A DNA stretch of 64,000 nt from Stenogyne calaminthoides (taxonomy: Eukaryota; Streptophyta; Magnoliopsida; Lamiales; Lamiaceae): positions 10,190,786 through 10,254,785 of the forward strand of contig JBBCBC010000030.1 in NCBI GenBank assembly GCA_037126765.1. Reading direction: 5' to 3'. The notes below the pieces were generated by a model that was not told the origin of the DNA, did not search any database, and worked only from the letters and a program-made list of their open reading frames with translations. Each line of letters opens with the position of its first letter. The first letter of the stretch is position 1. The position numbers were made by a program, and so were the translations under genes. Below, piece after piece: positions 37,579 to 48,061 of the stretch.

Positions 37579-37854
37579 GATTCATCAAACCTTACGAGTT
37601 TTTTCGCTTCACAAACTTCGCATTACTCTTTATTGAAAAACTTCAAATTTCACTCACGTTTTCAAAATCGTCTACGAAAAATTTGAATCTGGTAATATTT
37701 TCTTTCAAGCTTAATGATGAATCTTTCTTTCCGATTAAAAACATTGTTTTCAAAAGTTGTTTTTAGGAAATTATGCTTCATTGCCTTTTTGTTTTCCTTG
37801 AGATGATATTGATATTGATTATGCACAAATTTAATGAGTCTATCTCACATGTAG

Positions 37855-40805
37855 ATGGCCACTCATGGACTTGGAAAGATCATGTGCAATTATGCGAACC
37901 GGCAACGAAGATCTTCGAGGATAAGTTCGCTCGTTTGGAACTGATCGAGGATTCTGGAATCCATGGAGGTGGGAACAAATCTCAAGAAAGCCGGATCGAA
38001 ACATATTGTTCGTCAATCGCAATCCAAATGCAAGAGATGAAGTACTTCAATTCTTGCAAAATTTGAGTGTGGATACAAAAGTTAAGAGAGATTAACTGAT
38101 GTCGCTACCAACGAGAAGAAATCGGATCGACAAAATGCGCATATCACTGGGTCTGCTCGCCTGCTAAAAGGGTTAATTCCTCCCCGCACACTACAGTGTG
38201 TGGAGAATGAGGATGAAGAAATCGAGGGGGAGCTCTTAAGAGAGGCGTACAAACATCGCATAAAAATGGATTCATCGTGCCGCGCCAATGCTCAAAAGAA
38301 AGACAGATCGCCGCTTTGACATTACTCCGCTGCAAGAACGATCATGGAATCTTATTTAGAAGGATGCTTTCACATCACCAAAATGTACAAGATGGCAATA
38401 ATTGATGGGGCTCGAACATCAATTGGCACGGCTTCCTCGAAAGCCATCTTGCTCCAAGAACACGAAAAATTTGGAGTCAATGAATCAGCATGTGTCTTTC
38501 GAAAAAAAGAGAATCAATGAATCTCAACAAGGTTGGGTAGTCATATTAAAAGACAAACCGCCAAGCTGCCGAATGGAATCAATGGACCAAGTCCTACAAT
38601 GCCTTCTTCTCATCAACTTCGGTTATATATGGGCCACCAGACGATGACACGAGCCCACTCCAACAAAATCAAGAAAGGAAAGAGTAAAGAAGTCGCTTCA
38701 TCCACACCCGGTTTCCTCCGAAAAAAGAAACGAAACCGGTGAAGGCCCGTGAGAGAAGAGGCCAAAGAAAGCAAAGAACCTACCCCGACTCTAAAGCACT
38801 AGAAGATGAGTCGAAGAAAAAAAAGCGCTGAAACGATGCATATGCAACAAAGAACAGAACATCGAAGACCGTGCAAGCTTCTCAACCCGAGGGCTCGCCA
38901 GAAAACGATCCGAGGTAGAAGCACAAGCCGATAAATCTACTTCTCCTCAACCTCGTACGATTCACCGCCGACTAAAAGGTCGCAGAGCATATCTCTCTTT
39001 GCTAGTTCACCCGCTCATGAACCGGAACTGTGATATTAACCGCCACTACGCTGGGAACCAACCTGCAGTTGAACCAATCGGACAACTTCCGACGATTCAA
39101 GCACAACGGAAGCTTTCCACATCTCATCCAATGTAATCGGACAGATCATTCCTGCATCCAGATCAACAAAGACCATCATGGAAAATGGTCGACTAAGAAT
39201 TGAACGGGAGATTGATGAGATGTATCCACAAACGGGTCGCCCATCCCGCCATCGAGAAGAAGTCATGGAGATCCTCACTTTGAGAGATCTCTTTATTAAA
39301 AAGCTTCTCGAGATCTTATCTTACTTGTTGAGCAGATGGGTGGTGCGGATGAGTTCGCAGATTTTGACTGAGCATGAGGAAGTCGCCAAAGTGGGATCAC
39401 CAACCGAAAGCTCATATCCGAGCAAATTTGGTGGAAAGTTTCCGATCCGTGAAGTTGGAACCACGGAAGAAGAGAAGTCGGAGATCGCCAAGAAGCCCAG
39501 AAATGACGCCGAAATGGTGAATGCCCGAGTCTGCCGATGAAAGTGGAACTGTGTCGCAGCTCACCTACCAACCACCGAGGTACAAACAATCAACTCGATC
39601 AAGTGATGGATCCAATTCCTACATCCCAAATCACCATCGATCAATCTCAGAGATCGATCTTGTCTCAAAGATCTCCAAAGAAGAGATTGGAGGAGTGTTA
39701 ACCGATCGTGAGACAACCGCCTCAAACAAAACGGGTAAAATCGGGAGATCGTTCTCCCAATCCATGTCCACCATATCCGCCGAAGCTTATAAAATCGGCC
39801 GACGACAAAATAAACAGTGGATGAAACTCAATCTTCTTTTTTCGACGCCACCGAAAAAAAAGGCTCGAAGTTATCAAAGAGAAATTTGACAAAATGATTT
39901 GGACACTCTCGCTACAATGGAAACCGCCAAGAAAGAATCGACATAACCCGCCCGAATCTAATAGCTCAATCTTCGTGTTTATCTGCTAATGATTTAAATC
40001 GTGCATTGTCGGTCAACTTTGGGTCTCGACTTCCCACTCAACGCGCTTTTTGATCAAACCAAAAGGGGGAAGGATCTCGAGAAACCAACCGACACATCGA
40101 AAGACAAGGCCCACGGACAAAGCTCAATTGCAAGAAAGGTGCTTCGGATCTTTGGGACATCAAAATCTGGACCCGATTATCGAGACGGGAAAGTTACCGT
40201 AATGGCCAATTTAGTCGACATCTGGTGATAAGGAGCTATAGTCAAAAATTGTCCAAAGAACAGATAATCAAGAAGAAAGAATGGATTTAAAAACGGGCAC
40301 AAGGTAAGGGTTGAAAAAAGTTCAAATCAAGGGCTAAGAAAGGATTAACTGGAAAATGCACACGTAACCTCTGTTGCCAAAGCAAAAGAGTCGGCGAGAT
40401 TATACCAAAAAATGTTGCACACGCTAAGAGGTTTGAGGAATGGAATAAGATCAGAAGTGAATGGCTTCTAGATGCCTTTGTCCTTGATCTTGTACAAAAG
40501 AAGAATCACCGGATGATGAGTTCCTCAACCTGTTACGAATAAATATCCGACTTTTTCAAGTATCGGAAAATGAAGCCAAGCTTATAAATGTAAAGATATC
40601 GCCAAGAGTATGATCATTAATATACTCAAAAAGGCGGATGGCTCATTTGACATTGGCATTTGAGAGATTCTACTTTGACATCTTGAGCAAATCACGGATA
40701 ATCGATCAAGAGCGGATATTTGATGTCAAATGGAAACTCTATCAGATTTTCAACATTCCACAAGACCAAAGAGAAATGCCAGAAGGATACAAGCCCAAGG
40801 AGTGA
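37855..40805 (+). pseudogene. Copia B extra sense ORF
   Basis: Begins ATGGCCACTCATGGACTTGG, giving MATHGLGKIMCNYA, then shifts frame. The middle has open blocks at 39178-39540 and 39521-39889 (Ser/Thr/Lys-rich). The C-terminus near 40650-40805 has NIPQDQREMPEGYKPKE before TGA. Length about 2.95 kb, or up to roughly 980 codons if intact. Not a family I recognise. By position it corresponds to extra ORFs described after pol in SIRE-type copia elements. Confidence 0.5.
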
Positions 40806-41011
40806 AGATTCAGAAGACGTCTAGGGATCAACAGTTTTTAAATTCAACTTTTCCGATGTAACATGTAATCATCTTATCTAATGAAAAGTTTATTTTTTTC
40901 GATCCCAAGACAAAATCTCTTTTGTCTTCGACACTTGCTCTTTTAACCGTTTCTATACTAATCAACTGTTTGGTTTCTCAAGTGTTTTGGTTTCATCAAA
41001 AAGGGGGAAAT

Positions 41012-42557
41012 TGTTGGGAAATTTATAGTTTTGATGAAAGTTCCAAAAACACATGTAATAGGACCCGATCGGACTGTTTGGATTGATGTTTACATTATCG
41101 CTATAGGAGACCGATTGATAATGATTGTATAGAAAAAACCGATATAATAGATAGGTCACATATTCGGGGAACTCAATATGTAAAGGTCGATCCAAGATTC
41201 GAAGAAAGTTCGATATCAAAGCGAGTAAGGTAACGCTAAACGGAGCGGAAGATCGAGATCTGGCCGATCTTGTCGATAACCAAATGGAAGTCATGAAGCT
41301 CAAACCTCTATCTTAGAAGATCGATGACTTCCGGAAGATAAGACCCGGAAGACCTACATCCGGTGAGTCACCGGTTGAAGCTAAGTCAACAGCGCCCGAA
41401 GACTCCATCGTGGATCGATTGATCAGACCGACGATCAGCTCATAAGATGAAAACCGATGTTTCATCTTATCATACGTCCGCGATCTGAACAAGATGAATA
41501 CCAACCTTAGTTGGAGGAACAACATCGCAAAAGCAAGGCTTTCATCCAATAAGGAAGAAACACGTATGAACCGAGCCGATACTCGCGGGATTCGATGTTG
41601 CTCTCTCAAACGGCTTATAAACTTTCAGCCATGCCGTTCAAGACGCCACATCATGCCTGCAGAACTCTACCTAAAATAGCCCGAGATTCAAATTGCTCTC
41701 CAACGGCTCTTTGATCTCAAGGTCTATAAATATGGGATCACACTTCAGAGTGAAATACGGAAATTGGGACAAACAACATAATCAAGAAGCTCAAACTATA
41801 GTCGATTTCATACGAAGAACACAACTACAAGCTTATTTTATATTGTGTTCATCCCATAAGTTCTTAGCAAGAAATCTTTTTCATCTAGCTATCGCCATTT
41901 ATTATCTGCAAGAAAAGATTTCATAGTTGGAACCTCAACAATCTTACCCAAACCCCCAAGTTAGGATAAGTTGTTTAGCAAGATTTCGATCTAGGGTTTC
42001 TAATCTTGATTTAAGGATCGGTTGAGTGAGAACTCTTAAAACATCTGTTGGTGTAATCGTGTTGACTAACACACTAATCTAAGTCCGATCGGTTAAGGTT
42101 AAGTTGGTGCCCTTTGTGAAAGGGAAGAGTGGATGTAGGACCCGGTTTGTCCGAACCACTATAAATCTTGTGTGCTTTTTTCTTGCTTTGATTAATCGCT
42201 CTCACATCGCATAATCTTAAAAGCGATACATTCTAAGTTAAGATCGAATAAACACCAAGCTTCCGATCCGACGGACCGATTTTCACATCCGATTAAAAAG
42301 ATAAAACTTGAATCTGATTTATACTGTTGGTTTTTCACGGGTAAAACTTAAGCTTCAAGACGCATCGATTAATCTGATAGTTACCGAACCGATCCGCTTT
42401 TCCGGGCGTTTCAGAAAGTTTGGTTATCGATCGAATCGATTCATCAAGACTCGACAAAGTATTCGCCGCACACACCGATCCGCATAAAAGTTTTTCGTAA
42501 GTCTATTCACCCCCTCCTTCTAGATTCTTCGCTTCACTTAACCCGCTCGACTCCATA
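41012..42557 (+). repeat. Copia B 3' LTR
   Basis: Begins TGTTGGGAAATTTATAG after an AAAAAGGGGGAAAT tract. TATA at 41725-41732. It and the 5' LTR carry different degraded forms of the same CAG/CTG-containing segments, for example GACCGGTCGGACACAG against GACCCGATCGGACTG. Confidence 0.85.
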
Positions 42558-42562
42558 AGCTC

Positions 42563-44098
42563 GATCCACGTGAAGCCGGGATTGACCGAACAAGGTGAAT
42601 CGAGCTCGCCAAGAAACTCCTAAAGCAGATGATCCTAAGTGAAGGATGGGAACCGCCGATGATAGTGGAACCGGTGTCAGTAGCCTCATGACCAACCAAT
42701 CGAGGCTAAATAACCGAAAGTGATCAAAAGGACGCCCAAATATTCCTACAAATCACATCATCAGCTTGATCAACTTCTGGAGATCGATCGGTTTTAAAGA
42801 TCTCCCCGAAGAAGAAAGTCGAGGGAGTGTTGGCTAATCAACTTAGCAACACAATAACCGATCGAGAGGCAGATTGGCCTCAAAGAAACAACGGATCAAC
42901 TGGAATTGGCTATTTCAGATTGAGGCAATTAAAGATCGATTCTCTCAAACTGTGACCAACTTTATTTCTGCCGAAGTTTAAAAAGACAGTTGATGACAAG
43001 CTAGTCCAAGTTGATCAACAACAAGTTTCTATTCGATGGTCACCGAAAAAGCTAGAAATGATGAAGAGAAACTTGACAAACTAATTTTTACCCTCTCATC
43101 GCTGTGGAGTCACAAGATCGAAATGATTTAAGATTCAAAGTCTATCTGCTCAAGCTCAAGGTTTATCTGTTGAAGATCTTAATAAGACCATATCGATCGA
43201 GTTTGGATCTCCGACTTCCCACCTCACTACTCTTTTGATCAAACCAAAAGGGGAAGGATGATTGAGAAACCAACCGACACTATCGTAACAAACGAGAAGA
43301 CCCGATTGAGATAATTTGAATCCTATGGACAAAGACTGACCATCTGGATCTTTTTGCTAATGAAATTTACGAGAAGATGGAAAAAGTCAAAAGGCAAGAA
43401 AAGGTATGGGCTTGGTCTTTGGGACATCACAACTTGTACCGATCCTTTCGGACTAAGAAAGCCACAAGAAGCACAACTAGCGGATCACTGAGGACAATAA
43501 GAAATTGGCCGAGAAACATCCAAAGAGCGATTTGAAGAAGCCCGAATAAGTGAAGAAGAAAGAAAAAAAAAAAAAATTGGCAGAGGCGTAAGATCTGAAA
43601 AAAGAAATCGAGACGAGGGCAAAGAAAGAAAAAGTTGGAAAATACGGACCGTAACCTCACCGCCCGCAAAGAGTTGATGAGATCATTCAAAAACGTTGCA
43701 TATGCCGATAGGTTTGAGGAATGGAATAAGATCAGAAGTGAATGACTTCTGGATGCTTTTGTTCTAGATCTTGTTCCACAAGAAGAATCTCCAGATGCAG
43801 AATTCCTCAACTGGTTGGAAAACAAATATCCAAATTTTCTGAAGTATCTGGAAAATGAGGCCAAAATAATCAATGTAAAAATATCTCGCCAAGAGTATGA
43901 CGTGATGGATTACTCGAAGAAAGCAGATGGCTCATTTGGACAGGTGGCATTTCAAAGGTTCTACTTTGACATCCTGAGCAAAAGCGCGATAATCGGGTCC
44001 TCAATGAGATCAATGATGTCAAATGGAAACTATACCAGATTTTCAACATCCCTCAAGATCAAAGAGAAATGCCAGAAGGATACAAGCCAAAAGACTGA
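42563..44098 (+). pseudogene. Copia A extra sense ORF, second part
   Basis: Resumes after copy B. The last 450 bp are clean: PNFLKYLENEAKIINVKISR and DYSKKADGSFGQVAFQRFYF, then a reading-frame change and NIPQDQREMPEGYKPKD with TGA at 44096-44098. The same C-terminus is present in copy B ending at 40803-40805. Total gene length in B is about 2.95 kb. The charged, coiled-coil-like character fits a structural or accessory protein; this is a guess. Confidence 0.5.
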
Positions 44099-44289
44099 AG
44101 AATCAGAAGACTACTTAGGATCAGCTGTTTTTAAACTCAAACTTTTCTGATGTAATATGTAATCGACAAATCTAATGAAAGGAAAGTTTATTTTCTGATC
44201 CTAAGAAAAAATCTCATTGTCTTCTGATTATGTGCTCTTTATTATTTTATACTCAACTGTGTTTGGTTTCTCAAGTGTTTTGGTTTCAT

Positions 44290-44304
44290 CAAAAAGGGGG
44301 AAAT
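44290..44304 (+). promoter_or_regulatory. Copia A polypurine tract
   Basis: AAAAAGGGGGAAAT sits directly before the 3' LTR. The same tract is present before the copy B 3' LTR at 40999-41011. Confidence 0.85.
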
Positions 44305-45846
44305 TGTTGGGAAATTTAGAGTTTTGATGAAAGTTCTAAAACACATGTAATAGGACGGTCGGACACATTAGGTGGATCGATGTTTTTATTACCGGGTTAT
44401 AAGATTACCATTGATAATTATTGTATAGAACAACCGATGTAGAAGATAGGTCACATATTGAGGGAAACCTCAATATGTATAGGTCGATATGAAGATCAAA
44501 AAAGAACGGTGATATCCTCTGAGTGCCGGAAGGCAAGAGAAGGATAGAAGATCAGATCGATCTGATAAAGTCAGATATCTCGGTGAAGTCATGAAGCTCA
44601 AATTGAAAGACTTGAAGATCGGATGACTTCAGACGATCGGACTGCCAGAAGACCGACATCGGTAAAGTCCGCTAGTAGAAGTTTAAGACAATGGCACCGA
44701 AGACTTATCGATGTAGATCGGTTGCCAGGATCGATCGTCATTTCACCAGTGAAAAATCGATGTTTCACCAAATCATACATCGATGATCTGAACAAGAAGA
44801 ATGTCAACCTTCGTTGGTAGAACACTGAAAAGTGCTTCTGTTAACCAATAAGAACAAGACACGTATGATCGGAGCCGTAATTACGGATTTGTCTTGCTTT
44901 CTCTACTTGCTATAAAAGACACTATTATTCACGCCCCGGCCATGCCGTTCTCAAGACGTCACATCAATCCTGCAAGTCTACCAAATATAGCCGGAAATTC
45001 AAATTGCTCTCCAACGGCTCTTTGATTTCGAGGTCTATAAATATGGGATTACTCTTCAGAGTGAAGACACGGAAACTATCAAGAAGCTCAAAGCTATAAT
45101 CAAATTTCCGCATACGAAGAACACAAACTTGAAGATTTTTTTCTAAGTGTTCATCCCATAGTTCTTAAAGTACGTAAATATTTTCATCTAGTTGATAGGC
45201 TACTTAAAAACTAGGAAAGATTTCAAAGTTGGAACCAAAACAATCTTACCCAAAACCCAAAGTTAGGTTAAGTTGTTTAGCAAGATTTCAGACTAGGGTT
45301 TCTAGTTCTGATTTCTGGGATCGGTTGAGTGAGAACTCTTTAAATATCTGTTGGTGTACTGTGTTGGACTAACACAATAATCTAAGTCCGATTGGTTTAG
45401 TTGGTGCCCTTGTGATAGGGAAGAGTGGGACGTGGGGACTGGGTTTGTCCGAACACTATAAATCTTGTGTGCATCTCACCTTTGATTAATTGTTTTACAC
45501 AATCGCACACAACTTAATTAATTTGCATACATATTCTAAGTTAAGATCGCCCAGCACCAAGCTTCGATCGATCAAGTTTGACACTTTTAGTGTTGGTTGA
45601 AAAACCGACTTTGGGATCGATTTATTAAAATTGGTTTTCACGGGTAAAACTTAGCTTCCGCTGTCAATCAGTTAAACCGATAGATATCAATCGACCTTCA
45701 GCGATTAGTAAGTTAGATATCGATCAAACCGATTCACTTGCAGACTCGGGCTAACCGCAATCACACCCTGACTGCACAAAAAGTTCAAGTCTATTCACCC
45801 CTCCCCTCTAGACTTCTGCCCTCACAAAACCCGTTCGGGACCTACA
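44305..45846 (+). repeat. Copia A 3' LTR
   Basis: 1542 bp, starting TGTTGGGAAATTTAGAG and ending GGGACCTACA. TATA at 45036-45043. It differs from the 5' LTR mainly where the latter has CAG or CTG, for example GACCAGTCAG against GACGGTCGG. Flanked by CAGAA. Confidence 0.9.
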
Positions 45847-45851
45847 CAGAA

Positions 45852-46264
45852 CATCAACTGCGGAAACCCCATTTGCCCTAGCATTTGATGCGGAAGCTAT
45901 TATACCCGCAGAAACCAAGATTCCGAGTTATCGGACAATGACTTTTGGAGAGCACATCAATGACAGCGCCGCCCGAAAACTGTTAGAAGAAAGAAGGACG
46001 GAGGCTGATTTCAAGAATGCCATGTACAAAAAGAGATCAGAAAAGTTCTATAACTCCAAAGTCCGAACACGCATGTTCAATGTGGGCGAGCTGGTTCTAA
46101 GACGAGCAACGGGGGTATCGGGTGGTGTGTTCGGCCGAGCATGGGAAGGTCCATTCAGAGTTACAGAACGTTTGTTAAATGGGGCGTATGATTTGGAAGA
46201 CCTGAATGAAGTCCCATTGTCCTACTCGTGGAATGCGTCAAATTTAAAAAAATATTATCAGTAA
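45852..46264 (+). pseudogene. Gypsy integrase C-terminus, continuation after copia
   Basis: Continues the second integrase copy and is open from 45938 to a stop at 46262-46264, with few errors. It carries FGEHINDSAARKLLEERR, SKVRTRMFNVGELVLRRAT and GVFGRAWEGPFRVTERLL. This is the C-terminal integrase module that ends pol in gypsy elements, with the PFRV-type DNA-binding fold. The final residues are WNASNLKKYYQ, a common pol end. Confidence 0.9.
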
Positions 46265-46265
46265 T

Positions 46266-46392
46266 GACGAGCATAACTGGCCGAACACAATCAGCCACAT
46301 AGCTGAAGCGAGCACAGTTGGCCGAACATAATCGGCCACGTAGCTGAAACGAGCACAAATGGCCGAACATAATCAGCCATACAGCTAAGACG
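46266..46392. repeat. Three 42 bp repeats just after pol
   Basis: Three copies of a 41-42 bp unit (CGAGCACAxxTGGCCGAACA and the following AATCxGCCACxTAGCTGA) start one base after the pol stop. Each contains GGCCGA-N6-TCGGCC or a near match, an inverted repeat that can form a small hairpin. The position suggests an RNA structural or 3' spacer role, which is inference. Confidence 0.75.
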
Positions 46393-48061
46393 AGCAGGAC
46401 AATCATGAAGGAGAACACACTGTGTTCGACACAAATCTTCTAGAAAAAAATGCTGGCCAACACTATTGAAAGATAGAAGATACGTGTCAAAGCAAGTCGA
46501 GAAGTGGTGGCAACCAAAAAAGGAACGGTCAATCCTTGAATAAGAGCCGGCAAAAAATCCCAACAGATGTCAAAAGCGAGGATTCAAAGCGATTGACGAT
46601 GTCAAAAGGAGGAGTAAAAGCAAAGAGGGCTAAAGACCAACTAGCTATGCCAAAGACTAAATTTTGGGATAGTTCTATAAATATAGGCATATTGATAAAC
46701 CAAGAAAGCAGAGAAAAAACAGATAAAAAAGAAAAAAATACTACAGTTATTGGAAGAAAGTTGGTTCAGTATGCCTCCAGACGAAGAAGAATCCAACACT
46801 CGATTCAGCTATCATTCTGCTGAATCGAGCATATGTCCTAGTACGAGCTTTATACCCCATGTGACACGCCGAGCAAAGGTTGACGCTCGTTACGGACTCA
46901 AGATGCTCGGCAGAGTCATGGTTGCCATTCCACGTTACTCACTGCTTATGCAGTAGTAAATCACTAGTCCCCTATGCATCCCCAAAATCTCCTCCGAAAG
47001 GAGGGATGTCGAGTATCCACTCAAACAACATGCGGATCGCCGATGCTCAAGCATCTACCAAGGGGATGAATGGTGCGAGCCGAGGATTTGCTCGCTACCG
47101 ATATAGGTAAGAAAAGCGTGCTCGCCTTATATGTTCATGTCATCAATTGCCAAGATAATCACAACTTGTCGGGGAGGGACAAAAGCTTATGTTGCTGCTG
47201 CTTGAGCATGTTACTTAAAGAAGGGTAGACAGGATGATGCGCCTCGTGCTTGTCAACATCAATTCCGTGGACAAGGTGAGGCCAGTTTATGTCTACTCAA
47301 GACAAGTTTTAAATTCAAAACCATAGTCTGATGTCTATAGTTGTGTAATAGACAGTCTTCTTCAAATGTAAAGGTTGTAATAGAATACAACGTGTTGCAA
47401 AAATATTTTTTATTTGTTAAGATTTTCTAGTTGAAGCCTCATCGAGGTCGACCTAAGTTTCTAACGTCCCGAACAAAGACGAACGAGCCCAAGTCTATGT
47501 TCACCGATGAATGAGTTCAGATTGATTTCGCAGAAAAAGCGAGTAATGGGTACCCAATGCGAAAAGACTACTCAGACTTACAGATACCCCAAAGAAAAAG
47601 CGGTGATGAAAAGGGTCACACCTAAATAAGACGGCCCTAAGATTTAAGTGATCGCTACTTAAATAAGACGATCGCGAACCAAGAATGGGGGTTGCATAAA
47701 GTTAACCCATTTGGTCGCACCTAAATAAGACGATCAACCGATCAGATCACAATAAGACAATAAAAAACGAAAGAAGTCAGGAGCGGGCATAGGCAAACAC
47801 AATGTTTGAATTCATTCAGAAGAAAAGAGGCATAAACTAGAAAGCAACAAGGCAAACATCAAGCAACACAAGTATCAGTCATTCATCATCAATGATCAGG
47901 TTAGAGGAAATCGTTCAATATGCAAATTCAACCATTTAATTTTGAAGTTGTTCGAACAAGATAGAAGAAAGCAAAAAATTACACAAGTTTAGAAGAATTT
48001 GTTCGAGCAAAAAAATGAAGAAGATAAAAATTACACAACATTTGTTCAGCAAAGCAAAAAA
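46393..48061 (+). other. Gypsy spacer between pol and antisense gene
   Basis: Noncoding in the main. A TATAAATA sits at 46676-46683 on the plus strand, followed by an open frame from an ATG near 46771 to 46956 (PPDEEESNTRFSYHSAESS). Neither has a family match I know. Repeated CCTAAATAAGACGATC words occur at 47615-47740. Long UTR-like spacers between pol and 3' LTR are normal for Tat elements. Confidence 0.5.

Larger units (their letters stand above)
28005..42557 (+). mobile_element. Ty1/copia element B, nested in element A
   Basis: A 14.55 kb sister of element A in the same orientation. LTRs are 28005-29563 and 41012-42557. The duplication AGCTC lies at 28000-28004 and 42558-42562, inside A's extra ORF. 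Gene order and spacing are as in A: gag, protease, integrase, RT, RNase H, antisense unit, sense ORF. It shares the TATAGTTTTGATGAAAG variant at its LTR start. Frames are even more degraded than in A, largely by CAG/CTG to CG changes. The 3' LTR end is blurred (CTCGACTCCATA in place of TTCGGGACCTACA), so that boundary rests on the duplication. Confidence 0.9.
16522..45846 (+). mobile_element. Ty1/copia element A, nested in gypsy
   Basis: LTRs at 16522-18067 and 44305-45846 begin TGTTGGGAAATTTAGAG and end GTTCGGGACCTACA. The duplication CAGAA lies at 16517-16521 and 45847-45851, inside the gypsy integrase. The domain order is gag, protease, integrase, RT, RNase H, the Ty1/copia order. Without the inner copy B it is about 14.8 kb, long for copia. 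After RNase H it carries an antisense unit and a long sense ORF, so it resembles the SIRE/Maximus group, which also has an ORF after pol; that lineage call is an inference. All frames are broken. Confidence 0.92.

Noticed and set aside
16522..45846. Insertion dating from LTR divergence
   Set aside because: Most LTR differences follow the CAG/CTG to CG pattern and are probably sequence errors, so any age would be inflated.
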